DNA of 64,000 nucleotides from Massilia sp. Bi118 (lineage in GTDB: Bacteria; Pseudomonadota; Gammaproteobacteria; Burkholderiales; Burkholderiaceae_D), in assembly GCF_918697865.1 (NCBI RefSeq), contig NZ_CAKKMV010000008.1, forward strand, positions 186,001 to 250,000, read 5' to 3'. The translations under genes and the position numbers were made by a program. How positions within the stretch are numbered: the first letter of the stretch is position 1; each line of letters opens with the position of its first letter. The notes beneath the pieces are model-generated. The model had not been told where the DNA came from. It saw nothing but the letters and a program-made list of their open reading frames with translations, and ran no database searches. Positions 1 through 10,547 of the stretch are shown one piece after another.

Positions 1-2114
1 AAGCGGGCCGTCGCCAGCGCGCGCAAGTCATCGAGGGTGATGTCGCCGGAGACGATCAGCGCCGCGTTGGCCGGCACGTAGTGGCGGCGCCAGAACTGAT
101 AGAGGTCGTCGCGGGTGACGGCGCGGATCGCCTGCTCGGTGCCGAGCTGGCCATAGCCGTAGGGGTGCCTGGGGCCGTACAGTGCGCCGGCACTGGCGAC
201 GGCCGCCACCTGCTCCGGGTTGTCGCGCTGCTGGGTCAGGGCGCCCATGCGCGCGGCGCGCTGGCGCTCGACTTCGGCGGTGGGGAAGGCCGGGTGCTGG
301 ACCACGTCGGCCAGCACGTCCAGCGCCTGCGCGAAGGTCGACTTCAGCGACAGCAGCGAGACCGTCGACGCATCCGTGCTGCTGCCGCTGCCGAGGAAGG
401 CGCCCAGCTGCGCGATCTCGTCGGCGATTTGCGGCGCGCTGCGGGTGGCCGTCCCTTCCTGCAGCATCTGGGCGGTGAAGCCGGACAGGCCGGGCGCATC
501 GTCCGGGTTGGCGTCGGAGCCGCTTTTCACCACCAGCTCGGCGGCCACCAGCGGCAGCGCAGGGTTGTAATGGTGGATCACGCGCAGGCCGTTCGGCAGC
601 TGGAAGCTTTCGCCTTGCGGCAGCGTGAACTTCGGCGCCGGTCCGGGCTTCGGCGGCTGGCGGCGCCAGGCTTCATCGCGGTTGATGCCGGCGGCTGCAG
701 CCGTCCTGAGGGCTTTCACCGGCAACGCCTTCGGGTCCGGGCCCAGCTCCGGCTTGCCCGGCACGGCCGCCACCACCACGCGCGCATTCGGCTGCAGGTA
801 GCTGCGCGCCACGCGTTGCACGTCGGCGGCGCTCACGCGGCGCAGGCGCGCAATGTCCTTCGGGAGGAAGCCCGGGTCGCCGGTGTACTGGTTGTACTGG
901 TTGACCTGGTTGGCCAGGCCCGCGCCGCCCAGCTTCTCGATCGAGGTCAGCATCGCGGTCTCGATGGTGTTGCGGGCGCGTTCGACTTCCGCCTCAAGCG
1001 GGCCGCTGTCGCGCAGCGCCTTCAGCTCGGCGTCGACGGCGCCGGCCAGTTCGTCCGCTTCATGGCCGGGGCGCGCGGTGACGTCGATCACGAAGGTGGA
1101 CGTCAGGGCGTTCGAGTTCTGCGCCGCCGCCGTGTCCTGGGCGATCTGGCGCTCGTAGACCAGCGATTTATATAAACGCCCGGCCTTGCCGCCGGCGAGG
1201 ATCTGGGCCGTCACCGCCAGCTCGGCGTCGCCCGGCTGGTAGGCGGGCGGCGTCAGCCAGGCCATGTAGACGCGCGGCAGTTCGATGCGGTCGGCCACCG
1301 TCAGGCGGCGCTCGCGTGTGATCGGCGGCGTCTCCACGGCCGGTTTGGCCACCGGCGCACTGCGCTTGAAGGTGCCGAAGTACTTCGCCACCAGGGCGCG
1401 TGTTTTCGCCTTGTCGATGTCGCCGGCGATCACGATGCTGGCGTTGTTCGGGCCGTAGTAGCGGGTGAAAAAGTCGCGCACGTCGGCCAGTTTCGCGTTC
1501 TGAATATCCGCGTGCGAGCCGATCACCGAGGCGTAGTACGGGTGGGTCTTCGGGAACAGCGCGTGGTTCATCGCCTCTTCGACGATGCCGTAGGGGCGGT
1601 TCTCGACGCTCTGGCGGCGCTCGTTGCGCACCACGTCCTGCTGGTTCGACAGCGAGGTCTGGTCGAGCACGTCGAGCAGGTAGCCCATGCGGTCGGCATG
1701 CACCCACAGCGCCAGCTCCAGCTGGTTGGTGGGTACGGTGTCGTAGTAATTGGTGCGGTCGTAGTCGGTGCTGCCGTTGCTGTCGGTGGCGCCGGCGCCT
1801 TCCAGCAGGCGGTCGGCCAGGCCGCGCGGCAGGTGCCGGGTGCCGGCGAACATCATGTGCTCGAACAGGTGGGCGAAGCCGGTCAGCCCCGGCGCCTCGT
1901 TGGCCGGGCCCACGTGGTACCAGATGTTCACGGCGACGATGGGCAGGCGGTGGTCCTCGATCAGGATCAGTTCCAAGCCGTTGGGCAGCGTGGTTTTTTC
2001 GAACGCGACCTGGGGCAGGGCGGGCGCCGGCAGCGGGTTCTGGGCGGGCGCGGAACCGGCGGCGAGGGCCAGCGCCAGCATCAGGGAAGTCAACAAGGGC
2101 AGACGGACAATCAT
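1..2114 (-). CDS. M16 family zinc metallopeptidase (insulinase/pitrilysin type), 3' part outside window
   Basis: About 704 residues are visible; the gene runs off the left edge, so the C-terminus is missing. The product starts MIVRLPLLTSLMLALALAAG, a signal peptide ending near APAQ, so it should act in the periplasm. The N-terminal catalytic half has the inverted zinc motif HLFEH (in GFAHLFEHMMFAG) about 80 residues in, with acidic downstream ligands in the NERRQSVENRPYG stretch. A second, non-catalytic M16 half follows (LPNGLRVIHHYNPALPLVAAE). The two-half layout fits the roughly 900-residue periplasmic zinc proteases of Proteobacteria, which degrade peptides. The start is 20 bases after the stop of the metallophosphoesterase gene, so the two are probably co-transcribed. 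The family is sure; the substrate is not visible. Confidence 0.9.
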   Translation of the reverse strand, partial: MIVRLPLLTSLMLALALAAGSAPAQNPLPAPALPQVAFEKTTLPNGLELILIEDHRLPIVAVNIWYHVGPANEAPGLTGFAHLFEHMMFAGTRHLPRGLADRLLEGAGATDSNGSTDYDRTNYYDTVPTNQLELALWVHADRMGYLLDVLDQTSLSNQQDVVRNERRQSVENRPYGIVEEAMNHALFPKTHPYYASVIGSHADIQNAKLADVRDFFTRYYGPNNASIVIAGDIDKAKTRALVAKYFGTFKRSAPVAKPAVETPPITRERRLTVADRIELPRVYMAWLTPPAYQPGDAELAVTAQILAGGKAGRLYKSLVYERQIAQDTAAAQNSNALTSTFVIDVTARPGHEADELAGAVDAELKALRDSGPLEAEVERARNTIETAMLTSIEKLGGAGLANQVNQYNQYTGDPGFLPKDIARLRRVSAADVQRVARSYLQPNARVVVAAVPGKPELGPDPKALPVKALRTAAAAGINRDEAWRRQPPKPGPAPKFTLPQGESFQLPNGLRVIHHYNPALPLVAAELVVKSGSDANPDDAPGLSGFTAQMLQEGTATRSAPQIADEIAQLGAFLGSGSSTDASTVSLLSLKSTFAQALDVLADVVQHPAFPTAEVERQRAARMGALTQQRDNPEQVAAVASAGALYGPRHPYGYGQLGTEQAIRAVTRDDLYQFWRRHYVPANAALIVSGDITLDDLRALATAR

Positions 2115-2134
2115 GTGGACTCCGTATGAAGCGT

Positions 2135-3034
2135 TCAGTGACAGGTATCGGCGCCGCGGTCGGGCTCGGGCAGCCCGAGCGGCGTGAGGCGGGCGGATTC
2201 CAGGAATTCCCATTCGTAGCGGCCGTCCAGCAGGCGCAATTTCAGCACGCCGGTGCGGCCGCTGTCGCGCATCTCGCTGTTGCGCACCGTGAGCAGGAAG
2301 GGCGTCGGATAGGCGCCGCCGGTGCCGACCACGAACTGGCGCATGCCGCGCGCCTTGTCGAGATGGTTGTCGGCGTCCTGCGGCGCGAAGCGCTCGTAGT
2401 CGTGGTCGTGGCCGGACAGCACCAGCTCCGCGCCGGCCTCCTGCAGCAGGCGCCATGCCTCACGCATCTTGGGGATGCTGCCATGCCCGCCGGAGCTGTA
2501 CAGCGGGTGGTGCCAGAAGGCCAGCGTGCAGCGCGACGGGTGCGCCGCCAGGTCGGCGCGCAGCCATTCGATCTGGGCGGCGTGCTCGATCGGGGCCAGG
2601 TTGCTGTCGAGGGAAACGAGGTGCCAGCCTTTCAAGTCGAGACTGTAGTAACCGCGCCCGGCGCGCTCGCCAAAGTATGCGAAATAGGGCGCGGCTTGCG
2701 GCGTGTAGTACTCGTGGTTGCCGGGCGCCGGCCAGGTGCGGTCCTTGAATTTGCCCCAGGTCGGGTCGTAGCAGTCGGTGAATTCCTTCGTCCTGCCGTG
2801 CGGGTAGGTCGCGTCGCCCAGCATCAGGACCACCGCTGCCGGGTCGGCGGCAAGGCCGGCGGCGACGGTGCGCGCGGTGTCGGCCGCGCCCGAATATGCC
2901 GGGTCCTTGTAGGCGCAGCGGGCGATGTCGCCGGCCGCGTAGACGGTGATGCCATTGCCGGCGCCGGCGAAGGCGGATGCGGCCAGCAGCAGGCCGCCGG
3001 CCGCCACGGCCAGGCGTGTCGCAAGCGCCGGCAT
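2135..3034 (-). CDS. secreted metallophosphoesterase (calcineurin-like fold)
   Basis: The product is 299 residues and starts MPALATRLAVAAGGLLLAAS, a clear signal peptide. The frame stays open upstream into pncC, but this ATG is preceded by AAGGAGG, so it is the likely start. Metallophosphoesterase blocks are present in order: GDIARC, VLMLGDATY, APGNHEYY, LAFWHHPLYSSGG and LSGHDHDYERF. These supply the Asp, Asn and His ligands of a dinuclear metal centre. The layout resembles secreted acid or alkaline phosphatases of the purple-acid-phosphatase type, probably releasing phosphate from organic esters in the periplasm. It lies between pncC, whose stop codon overlaps this gene's ribosome site, and the M16 protease gene. 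The substrate cannot be told from sequence. Confidence 0.88.
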   Translation of the reverse strand: MPALATRLAVAAGGLLLAASAFAGAGNGITVYAAGDIARCAYKDPAYSGAADTARTVAAGLAADPAAVVLMLGDATYPHGRTKEFTDCYDPTWGKFKDRTWPAPGNHEYYTPQAAPYFAYFGERAGRGYYSLDLKGWHLVSLDSNLAPIEHAAQIEWLRADLAAHPSRCTLAFWHHPLYSSGGHGSIPKMREAWRLLQEAGAELVLSGHDHDYERFAPQDADNHLDKARGMRQFVVGTGGAYPTPFLLTVRNSEMRDSGRTGVLKLRLLDGRYEWEFLESARLTPLGLPEPDRGADTCH

Positions 3035-3039
3035 CCTCC

Positions 3040-3522
3040 TTACTCGAGGAAGCGCAGCAGCCCGCTCAGCGCGTGCGCCACCGTCTGCTCGCGCACGGCG
3101 CGGCGGTCGCCCTGGAACACCAGGCGCTCGGTATAAGTGGTGCTGCCTTTCGACCAGGCGAAGCAGACGGTGCCGACCGGCTTGCCCGGCACCGCGCCGG
3201 TCGGGCCGGCGATGCCGGTGGTGGACACGGCGACGTCGGCATTGCTGTTGGCGACCGCGCCCTCGGCCATTGCGCCGGCCACTTCCACGCTGACGGAGCC
3301 GAACTGCGCGATCAGCGCGGCCGGCACGTCCAGCATCTCGGTCTTGGAAGCGTTCGAATAGGTGACGAAGCCGCACTCGAACCAGCCGGTCGAGCCGGGG
3401 ATCTCGGTGATGGCCTGGGATACGCCGCCGCCGGTACAGGACTCGGCGGTGGCCAGCAGCAGGTTTTTCGTTTCGAGCAGCTTGCCGACTTTGGCCGCAA
3501 GTTCAAGAATATCGTTCTCCAT
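3040..3522 (-). CDS. pncC: nicotinamide-nucleotide amidohydrolase PncC (CinA C-terminal domain)
   Basis: The product is 160 residues, the length of stand-alone PncC. It hydrolyses nicotinamide mononucleotide to nicotinate mononucleotide and ammonia, recycling the pyridine nucleotide released by DNA ligase. The family signature AESCTGGGVSQAI, holding the catalytic serine, is near residue 27, and TTGIAGPTGAVPGKPVGTV is conserved. The N-terminal molybdopterin-binding-like domain of full CinA is absent, which is normal for this group. A GGAG-type ribosome site precedes the ATG. It is the first gene of a minus-strand operon with the metallophosphoesterase and M16 protease. In many Burkholderiales it sits beside pgpA and thiL; here thiL is 5 kb away. 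Confidence 0.93.
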   Translation of the reverse strand: MENDILELAAKVGKLLETKNLLLATAESCTGGGVSQAITEIPGSTGWFECGFVTYSNASKTEMLDVPAALIAQFGSVSVEVAGAMAEGAVANSNADVAVSTTGIAGPTGAVPGKPVGTVCFAWSKGSTTYTERLVFQGDRRAVREQTVAHALSGLLRFLE

Positions 3523-3631
3523 CGCTCCACTCCCTTATGTTGATGCTGCGCCGGACCATTCTAGCGCGCCTCGGTCCGTGTGCGCTAAAAACCTTAACCA
3601 AAAAACACGCAACGGACATGATGTAATTACC

Positions 3632-3652
3632 GATGTCGTGCCGTGCGACATC
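3632..3652. promoter_or_regulatory. inverted repeat in the pncC / histidine kinase divergent region
   Basis: GATGTCG and CGACATC form a perfect 7-bp inverted pair around a 7-base centre. It lies 110 bases upstream of pncC and 113 bases upstream of the kinase start, on neither coding strand. It could be an operator or a small hairpin. No T-run follows, so a terminator is unlikely. Its function is unknown. Confidence 0.4.
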
Positions 3653-3764
3653 ATTCGAAAACCTGCTGCTATTCTGCACGCCTGCCGGGCAGCTCTCCGG
3701 TAGTCTCTTTTTACCGATGTAGGAATGACATGCCGTTCGAATGTTCGCGCATGGCCGAGGCGGC

Positions 3765-5798
<2,034 letters not shown>

Positions 5799-5808
5799 GG
5801 TCAGCCAT

Positions 5809-8385
5809 ATGATTTCGCCCTCGGATATCCGGCGTGCGCGCATCCTCGTCGTCGACGACGAACCGGTGAACGTGCAACTGCTTGAATTCCTGCTCAAGAC
5901 CACCGGCTACGAAAACGTCTCGAGTACCACCGACCCGCGCCAGGTGGCATCGCTGCACCTGCAGCACCGCTACGACCTGATCATCCTCGACCTGCAGATG
6001 CCGCACATGGACGGCTTCCAGGTCATGGAGGCATTGAAGCCGATGGAACTCGAATCCTGGCTGCCGGTGCTGGTGGTGACGGCCGAGCCGGACAAGAAGC
6101 TGGCCGCCCTCGAGGCCGGGGCGCGCGACTTCATCGGCAAGCCTTTCGACACGGTCGAGGTGCTGACCCGCATCCGCAACCTGCTGGAAGTCCGCCTGTT
6201 CCACCAGGAGTCGCGCGACTACGGCGTGCGCATGGAGCGCAAGGTGAGGGAGCGCACCGCCGAGCTGCAGCGCTTCCGCGGCGCGATGGACGCCACCGCC
6301 GACGCCATCTTCCTGGTCGACGCGCGCAACATGGCGATGCTCGACGTCAGCGACGGCGCCTGCCGCATGCTGGGATTTTCGCGCGAGGCGCTGCTGCGCA
6401 TCGACCCGGTGGCGCTGGGCCTGGCCGAACGGGCCCAGCTCGAGCGCTATACCGACGATGCGTCCCTGCCGCGCGAGCACGACATCGTCGAGACCGAGCT
6501 GCTGCGCGCCGACGGGCAGGGCGCGGTGCCGGTCGAGATCAGCTGGCAGCTGCAGCAGCTGGACCACATGCGCATGCTGATCGCCGTGGCGCGCGACATC
6601 AGCGAGCGCATTCACGCGGCCCAGCGCCTGAAGCACATCTCGAATTACGACAGCCTGACCGGCCTGCCGAACCGCACCCTGTTCTTCCAGACCCTGCGCG
6701 ACACCATCGAACTGGCCCAGGACAAGAACTGGCGCATCGCTGTGCTGTTCATCACCCTCGACCGCTTCAAGGTCATCAACGATTCGCTCGGCCCGGCGCT
6801 GGGCGACGAGCTGCTGCGCCAGTTCAGCACGCGCCTGGTGCGCTCGCTGCACCACCGCGACAGCCTTGGACGCCTGGGCGGCGACGAGTTCGCGCTGATC
6901 CTCACCACCAAGCCCGAGGACAAGGAAGAGGAGGCGGCGAGCGTCGCCAACGAAGTCCGCGAGGCGCTGCGCCCACCGTTCGACTTAAATGGACAACAGG
7001 CCGCGCTGACGGCCAGCATCGGCATCGCCATGTACCCGGACGACGCCGTCGATCCGGGCACCCTGGTCAAGTACGCCGACGTGGCGATGGTGCGCGCCCG
7101 CGAGGCCGGGCGCGACGGCTACCGCTTCTTCACCCAGGGCATGAACGTGCAGGTGCTGGCGCGCCTGGACCTCGAGCTGGCGCTGCGCGGCGCCATCGAC
7201 GGCAACCAGTTCGAGCTGCACTACCAGCCCAAGCTGGACCTGAACACGGGGCGCGTCAGCGGGGTCGAGGCTCTGCTGCGCTGGCGCCGTCCCGGCTTCG
7301 GCCTGGTCTACCCGGCCGAGTTCGTGCCGGTCATGGAGGAAAACGGCATGGTGGTGCGGGCCGGCGCCTGGATCATCGACGAGGCCTGCCGCCAGATCGC
7401 CGCCTGGAACAAGCAGGGCGTGCGCGACGTGCGGATCGCGGTGAATGTCTCCAGCCGCCAGTTCGTCGAGGGCGACCTGGAAGGCGACATCCGCAGGGCG
7501 CTGGCCAGGCACCATGTCGAGCCGGGCCTGCTGGAGCTGGAGCTGACCGAGAGCGCGCTGATGTCGAACTTCGAGCACACGATCCAGGTGCTGGAAAGCC
7601 TGAAGGCGCTCGGCATCCGCATCGCGATCGACGACTTCGGCACCGGCTATTCGAGCCTGGCTTACCTGAAGCGCTTCCCGATCGACAAGCTGAAGATCGA
7701 CATCGCCTTCGTGCGCGACATCACGACCAACCCGGACGATGCCGCGATCGCGCTGGCGATCATCAGCATGGCGCACAGCCTGCACATGCAGGTGATTGCC
7801 GAGGGCGTCGAGTCGCGCGCCCAGATGGCCCTGCTGCGCCGCCACTTCTGCGACGAGATCCAGGGCTTCCACTTCTCGCGCGCGCTGCCGCCCGTGGAGC
7901 TGGGCGCCTTCGTGCTGGAGAACCGCTCGCAGCCGACCCGCCCGGCGGCCGACGACCGCAACGTCCAGACCATGCTGGTGGTGGACGACGACGTCGACGT
8001 GCTGGCGGCCCTGCACCGCCTGTTCCGGCGCGATAACTACCGGGTGCTGACGGCGGCCACGCCGGCCGAGGGCTTCGAGCTGCTGGCGCTGTACCACGTG
8101 CAGGTGATCCTGTGCGACCAGCGCATGCCGGTCATGAGCGGCATCGAGTTCCTGAGCAAGGTGAAGGAGATGTACCCGGACACCATCCGCATCATCCTGT
8201 CCGGCTATACCGGCGTGGACACGGTGCTCGACTCGATCAACCGCGGCGCCATCTACCGCTTCTATACCAAGCCCTGGAACGACAACGAGTTGCGCGACAA
8301 TGTGCGGCTGGCGTTCCGGCAGTACTGGCTGACGCATGGGCCGTTCGATGACCGGAAGAAGCCGCGGGATGAAAGGGCGGCGTAA
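5809..8385 (+). CDS. REC-PAS-GGDEF-EAL-REC cyclic-di-GMP response regulator
   Basis: The product is 858 residues from MISPSDIRRARILVV, chosen because GAGG lies 8 bases upstream; the frame extends further 5' into the kinase gene. Order: receiver 1 (about 10-125, LIILDLQMPHMDG), a short coiled coil, PAS (about 160-280), GGDEF with an intact motif at 357-361, EAL with an intact motif at 487-489 (GVEALLRWRRP) and IDDFGTGYSSLAYLKRF, then receiver 2 (about 720-840, SGIEFLSKVKEMYPDTIRIIL). The RxxD inhibitory site before GGDEF reads HHRD, so product inhibition may be lost. Both catalytic motifs look complete, so synthesis and breakdown of cyclic-di-GMP are both possible. It probably receives phosphate from the kinase just upstream. 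Confidence 0.92.
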   Translation: MISPSDIRRARILVVDDEPVNVQLLEFLLKTTGYENVSSTTDPRQVASLHLQHRYDLIILDLQMPHMDGFQVMEALKPMELESWLPVLVVTAEPDKKLAALEAGARDFIGKPFDTVEVLTRIRNLLEVRLFHQESRDYGVRMERKVRERTAELQRFRGAMDATADAIFLVDARNMAMLDVSDGACRMLGFSREALLRIDPVALGLAERAQLERYTDDASLPREHDIVETELLRADGQGAVPVEISWQLQQLDHMRMLIAVARDISERIHAAQRLKHISNYDSLTGLPNRTLFFQTLRDTIELAQDKNWRIAVLFITLDRFKVINDSLGPALGDELLRQFSTRLVRSLHHRDSLGRLGGDEFALILTTKPEDKEEEAASVANEVREALRPPFDLNGQQAALTASIGIAMYPDDAVDPGTLVKYADVAMVRAREAGRDGYRFFTQGMNVQVLARLDLELALRGAIDGNQFELHYQPKLDLNTGRVSGVEALLRWRRPGFGLVYPAEFVPVMEENGMVVRAGAWIIDEACRQIAAWNKQGVRDVRIAVNVSSRQFVEGDLEGDIRRALARHHVEPGLLELELTESALMSNFEHTIQVLESLKALGIRIAIDDFGTGYSSLAYLKRFPIDKLKIDIAFVRDITTNPDDAAIALAIISMAHSLHMQVIAEGVESRAQMALLRRHFCDEIQGFHFSRALPPVELGAFVLENRSQPTRPAADDRNVQTMLVVDDDVDVLAALHRLFRRDNYRVLTAATPAEGFELLALYHVQVILCDQRMPVMSGIEFLSKVKEMYPDTIRIILSGYTGVDTVLDSINRGAIYRFYTKPWNDNELRDNVRLAFRQYWLTHGPFDDRKKPRDERAA

Positions 8386-8391
8386 CTTCCA

Positions 8392-8520
8392 CGTCGTTCC
8401 CGCGAACCCCGTCGTTCCCGCGCAGGCGAAAAAAGCGCCATTGGCGCTTTTTTCCCCAAGTTCTGCTTGCGTAGCGTTAGCTCATGCAAGCTTGGATTCC
8501 CGCCTGCGCGGGAATGACGG
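8392..8520. repeat. dispersed palindromic repeat, copy 1 (with internal terminator)
   Basis: The outer arms CGTCGTTCCCGCGCAGGCG (from 8410) and CGCCTGCGCGGGAATGACG (to 8519) are imperfect inverted repeats. The middle reads AAGTTCTGCTTGCGTAGCG... and its reverse-complement-like partner ...CATGCAAGCTTGG. The same layout recurs at 18143-18230. This copy differs in two ways: the left end CGTCGTTCCCGCG is present twice (8392 and 8410), and an intrinsic terminator replaces the GGAATCC of the other copy. It lies between two convergent genes. No transposase is encoded in it, so it looks like a REP/BIME or MITE-like element. Confidence 0.75.
8429..8453. terminator. bidirectional intrinsic terminator between convergent genes
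   Basis: AAAAAAGCGCC and GGCGCTTTTTT form a near-perfect hairpin with runs of A and T on both sides. It can end the plus-strand GGDEF-EAL gene and the minus-strand thiL transcript. It sits inside repeat copy 1. Confidence 0.85.
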
Positions 8521-8521
8521 G

Positions 8522-9496
8522 TTAGACGAAGTGGTCCCAGCCCCGCAGGCGCAATGCAAGCGCAGCGCCACCGCCATCGACCAAGCGCAATCCCGGCTCC
8601 GCCTCGATCCGGCCCACCCGCGTCACGGCTGTCCCTGACTGCTCCCCAGCCGCCACGATCGCCTCCCGGTTTGTGGCCGGCGCCGTAAAGCACAACTCAT
8701 AATCATCCCCACCCGCCGCCATGAAGCGCCGCCGCAGCTCGAGGGACTGGCGCGCCAGCGCCGGCCCCGCCGGCAGCGCATCGACGTCAAGCACCGCGCC
8801 CACTTTCGACGCCGCCAGGATGTGCCCAAGGTCACCCACCAGGCCGTCCGAGATGTCCAGCGCCGCGTGCGCCAGCCGTCCCTCGGCCAGCAGCCGGCCC
8901 AGGGCCACGCGCGGCGAAGGCGCATGCAGGCGCGGCGCCGCAAGCGCTGCATCTTCCGGATCGAGCTTGAGTTCGCTCAGGCAGGAGGCCAGCGCCAGAC
9001 GGGCATCGCCCAGCGTCCCGGAAATCCAGATGTCGTCGCCAACCTGCGCCGCATCGCGCCGCAGCGCGCTGCCGGGCGCCAGCTCGCCGAAGATGGTGAT
9101 GCAGATGTTCAGCGGGCCCCTGGTGGTGTCGCCGCCTACCAGTTCGCAGCCGTGCGCATCGGCCAGCGCGAACAGGCCGCGCGAAAAGCCCTCCAGCCAG
9201 GCCGCGTCGGCGGCAGGCAGGGCCAGCGCCAGGGTGAAGCCGAGCGGCGCGGCGCCCATGGCCGCCAGGTCGGACAGGTTGACGGCCAGGGATTTATGGC
9301 CGAGAGCGAAGGGGTCGGCGCCGGCCAGGAAGTGCCGGCCCTCGACCAGCATGTCCGACGAGACGGCCAGCTGCAGGCCGGGCGTGGGCGCCAGCAGGGC
9401 GCAATCGTCGCCGACGCCGAGCACGGTGCGGCCGGACGGATCGCTGTGGCCGGGGCGGGTGAAGTATTGTTTGATGAGGTCGAATTCGGAGAGCAT
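8522..9496 (-). CDS. thiL: thiamine-monophosphate kinase
   Basis: The product is 324 residues, the usual ThiL length. It phosphorylates thiamine monophosphate to thiamine diphosphate with ATP, the last step of coenzyme B1 synthesis, in the cytoplasm. The N-terminus MLSEFDLIKQYF is typical. The Mg-ATP motifs VLGVGDDCALL, SSDMLVEGRHF, SLAVNLSDLAAMGA and LVGGDTTRG are present, with ISDGLVGDLGHIL and GGDDYELCF later. The gene ends one base beyond the palindromic repeat. In many Burkholderiales thiL is followed by pgpA and pncC. Here no pgpA is found and pncC lies beyond a two-gene signalling insertion. Confidence 0.95.
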   Translation of the reverse strand: MLSEFDLIKQYFTRPGHSDPSGRTVLGVGDDCALLAPTPGLQLAVSSDMLVEGRHFLAGADPFALGHKSLAVNLSDLAAMGAAPLGFTLALALPAADAAWLEGFSRGLFALADAHGCELVGGDTTRGPLNICITIFGELAPGSALRRDAAQVGDDIWISGTLGDARLALASCLSELKLDPEDAALAAPRLHAPSPRVALGRLLAEGRLAHAALDISDGLVGDLGHILAASKVGAVLDVDALPAGPALARQSLELRRRFMAAGGDDYELCFTAPATNREAIVAAGEQSGTAVTRVGRIEAEPGLRLVDGGGAALALRLRGWDHFV

Positions 9497-9505
9497 CCCG
9501 CGATT

Positions 9506-10432
9506 CTAATCCGGCCGTTCGCCTTGCGCGCGCCGCCATGCGCCGGGGCCAACGCCGTAGTGGCGCTTGAAGACGCGGTGGAAGGCGGCCTCGGACTGAT
9601 AGCCGGCAGCCAGGGCGATGTCGCCGACCGCGCGTCCATCCCGCGCCAGGGCGCGCGCCGCGCCGGCCATGCGCAGCCGGGTCAGGGCCTCCAGCGGCGC
9701 CATGCCGCACAGCTGCGAGAACAGGCGCGCGAAGGTGGCGCGCGACATATGGCAGTCGCGCGCCAGGTCTTCGACCCGCCACGGCTGCTCCGGTGTGTCG
9801 AGCATGCGCTGCATGGCCTTGCCCAGGCGGCGGTCGGCCAGCACCGCGAACAGCCCGGGTGTGGTGGCGTTCTGTTCCAGCCAGGCCCGCATCAGCAGCG
9901 CGAACAGGGCGCCGGACAGCTGCGCCACCACGGCCTGGGCGCCGGGCCGCGCCGCCGCGGTTTCCTGCTGCAGGATCCGGACCAGCGCCGGCAGGCCGGC
10001 TGCATCGCCGTTTCGGCCGCGCACCACCATCACCGGCGGCAGGGCTGGCAACAAGGCCCGCCGCGCGCCATCGTCGAACAGGAAGCGGCCGCACAGGATG
10101 GCGGCGCCTGCAGTGCCGGCGCCGGGATTGCCCTTCAGGCGCAAGCTGCCGGCGGACGGCAGGTCGATCACCGGGACGGCATCGTCCGGCGCGCCGGCCA
10201 GCAGGCGGTGCGCGCTGCCGCCGGGGAAGACGACCACGTCGCCGGCGCCGAGTTCGAGGGCGTCGATGCCGGACGCTTCGACCCGCGCGCTGCCTTCGGC
10301 AATCAAATGGAAGGACGCTTCCCCGGGCAGGGCAGCCGGTTCCTCGAGAATCCAGGGCGCGCCCAGTTCGCAGCGGATATCGAGCGAGGTGCGTACCGTG
10401 TACAGCGAGAGCAGGCGGCTGAGCGTATCCAT
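9506..10432 (-). CDS. AraC-family transcriptional regulator with cupin N-terminus
   Basis: The product is 308 residues from MDTLSRLLSLYTVRTSLD, the characteristic opening of the Cupin_6/AraC group; the open frame extends 17 codons upstream without a better start. The N-terminal half is a cupin-like ligand domain (LGAGDVVVFPGGSAHRLL). The C-terminal 100 residues are the double helix-turn-helix of AraC (WRVEDLARDCHMSRATFARLF and VGDIALAAGYQSEAAFHRVFKRH). It is divergent from the AhpD-like gene, and the 115-base gap holds repeated GAATG/CATTC half-sites. It most likely controls that neighbour and itself. The 9-base gap to thiL suggests read-through into thiL. The inducer is unknown. Confidence 0.88.
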   Translation of the reverse strand: MDTLSRLLSLYTVRTSLDIRCELGAPWILEEPAALPGEASFHLIAEGSARVEASGIDALELGAGDVVVFPGGSAHRLLAGAPDDAVPVIDLPSAGSLRLKGNPGAGTAGAAILCGRFLFDDGARRALLPALPPVMVVRGRNGDAAGLPALVRILQQETAAARPGAQAVVAQLSGALFALLMRAWLEQNATTPGLFAVLADRRLGKAMQRMLDTPEQPWRVEDLARDCHMSRATFARLFSQLCGMAPLEALTRLRMAGAARALARDGRAVGDIALAAGYQSEAAFHRVFKRHYGVGPGAWRRAQGERPD

Positions 10433-10443
10433 GGGGCTTGTGT

Positions 10444-10511
10444 GAATGAGACGAATGAGCAAATTATCGCAGCATTCGCGCATTCATTGTCTGGTGCTAT
10501 CGGCCTAGACT
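10444..10511 (+). promoter_or_regulatory. candidate AraC operator and promoter for the AhpD-like gene
   Basis: Two GAATGAG copies (10444 and 10453, 9-base spacing) face two CATTC copies (10473 and 10481), an arrangement expected for an AraC-type dimer. TTCATT (10483) and TAGACT (10506) are 17 bases apart and could be the -35 and -10 elements. The second CATTC overlaps the -35. This is an assignment by inspection only. Confidence 0.45.
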
Positions 10512-10547
10512 GTGTTCCATACCAACCACGAAAGAAAGGAACACAGC

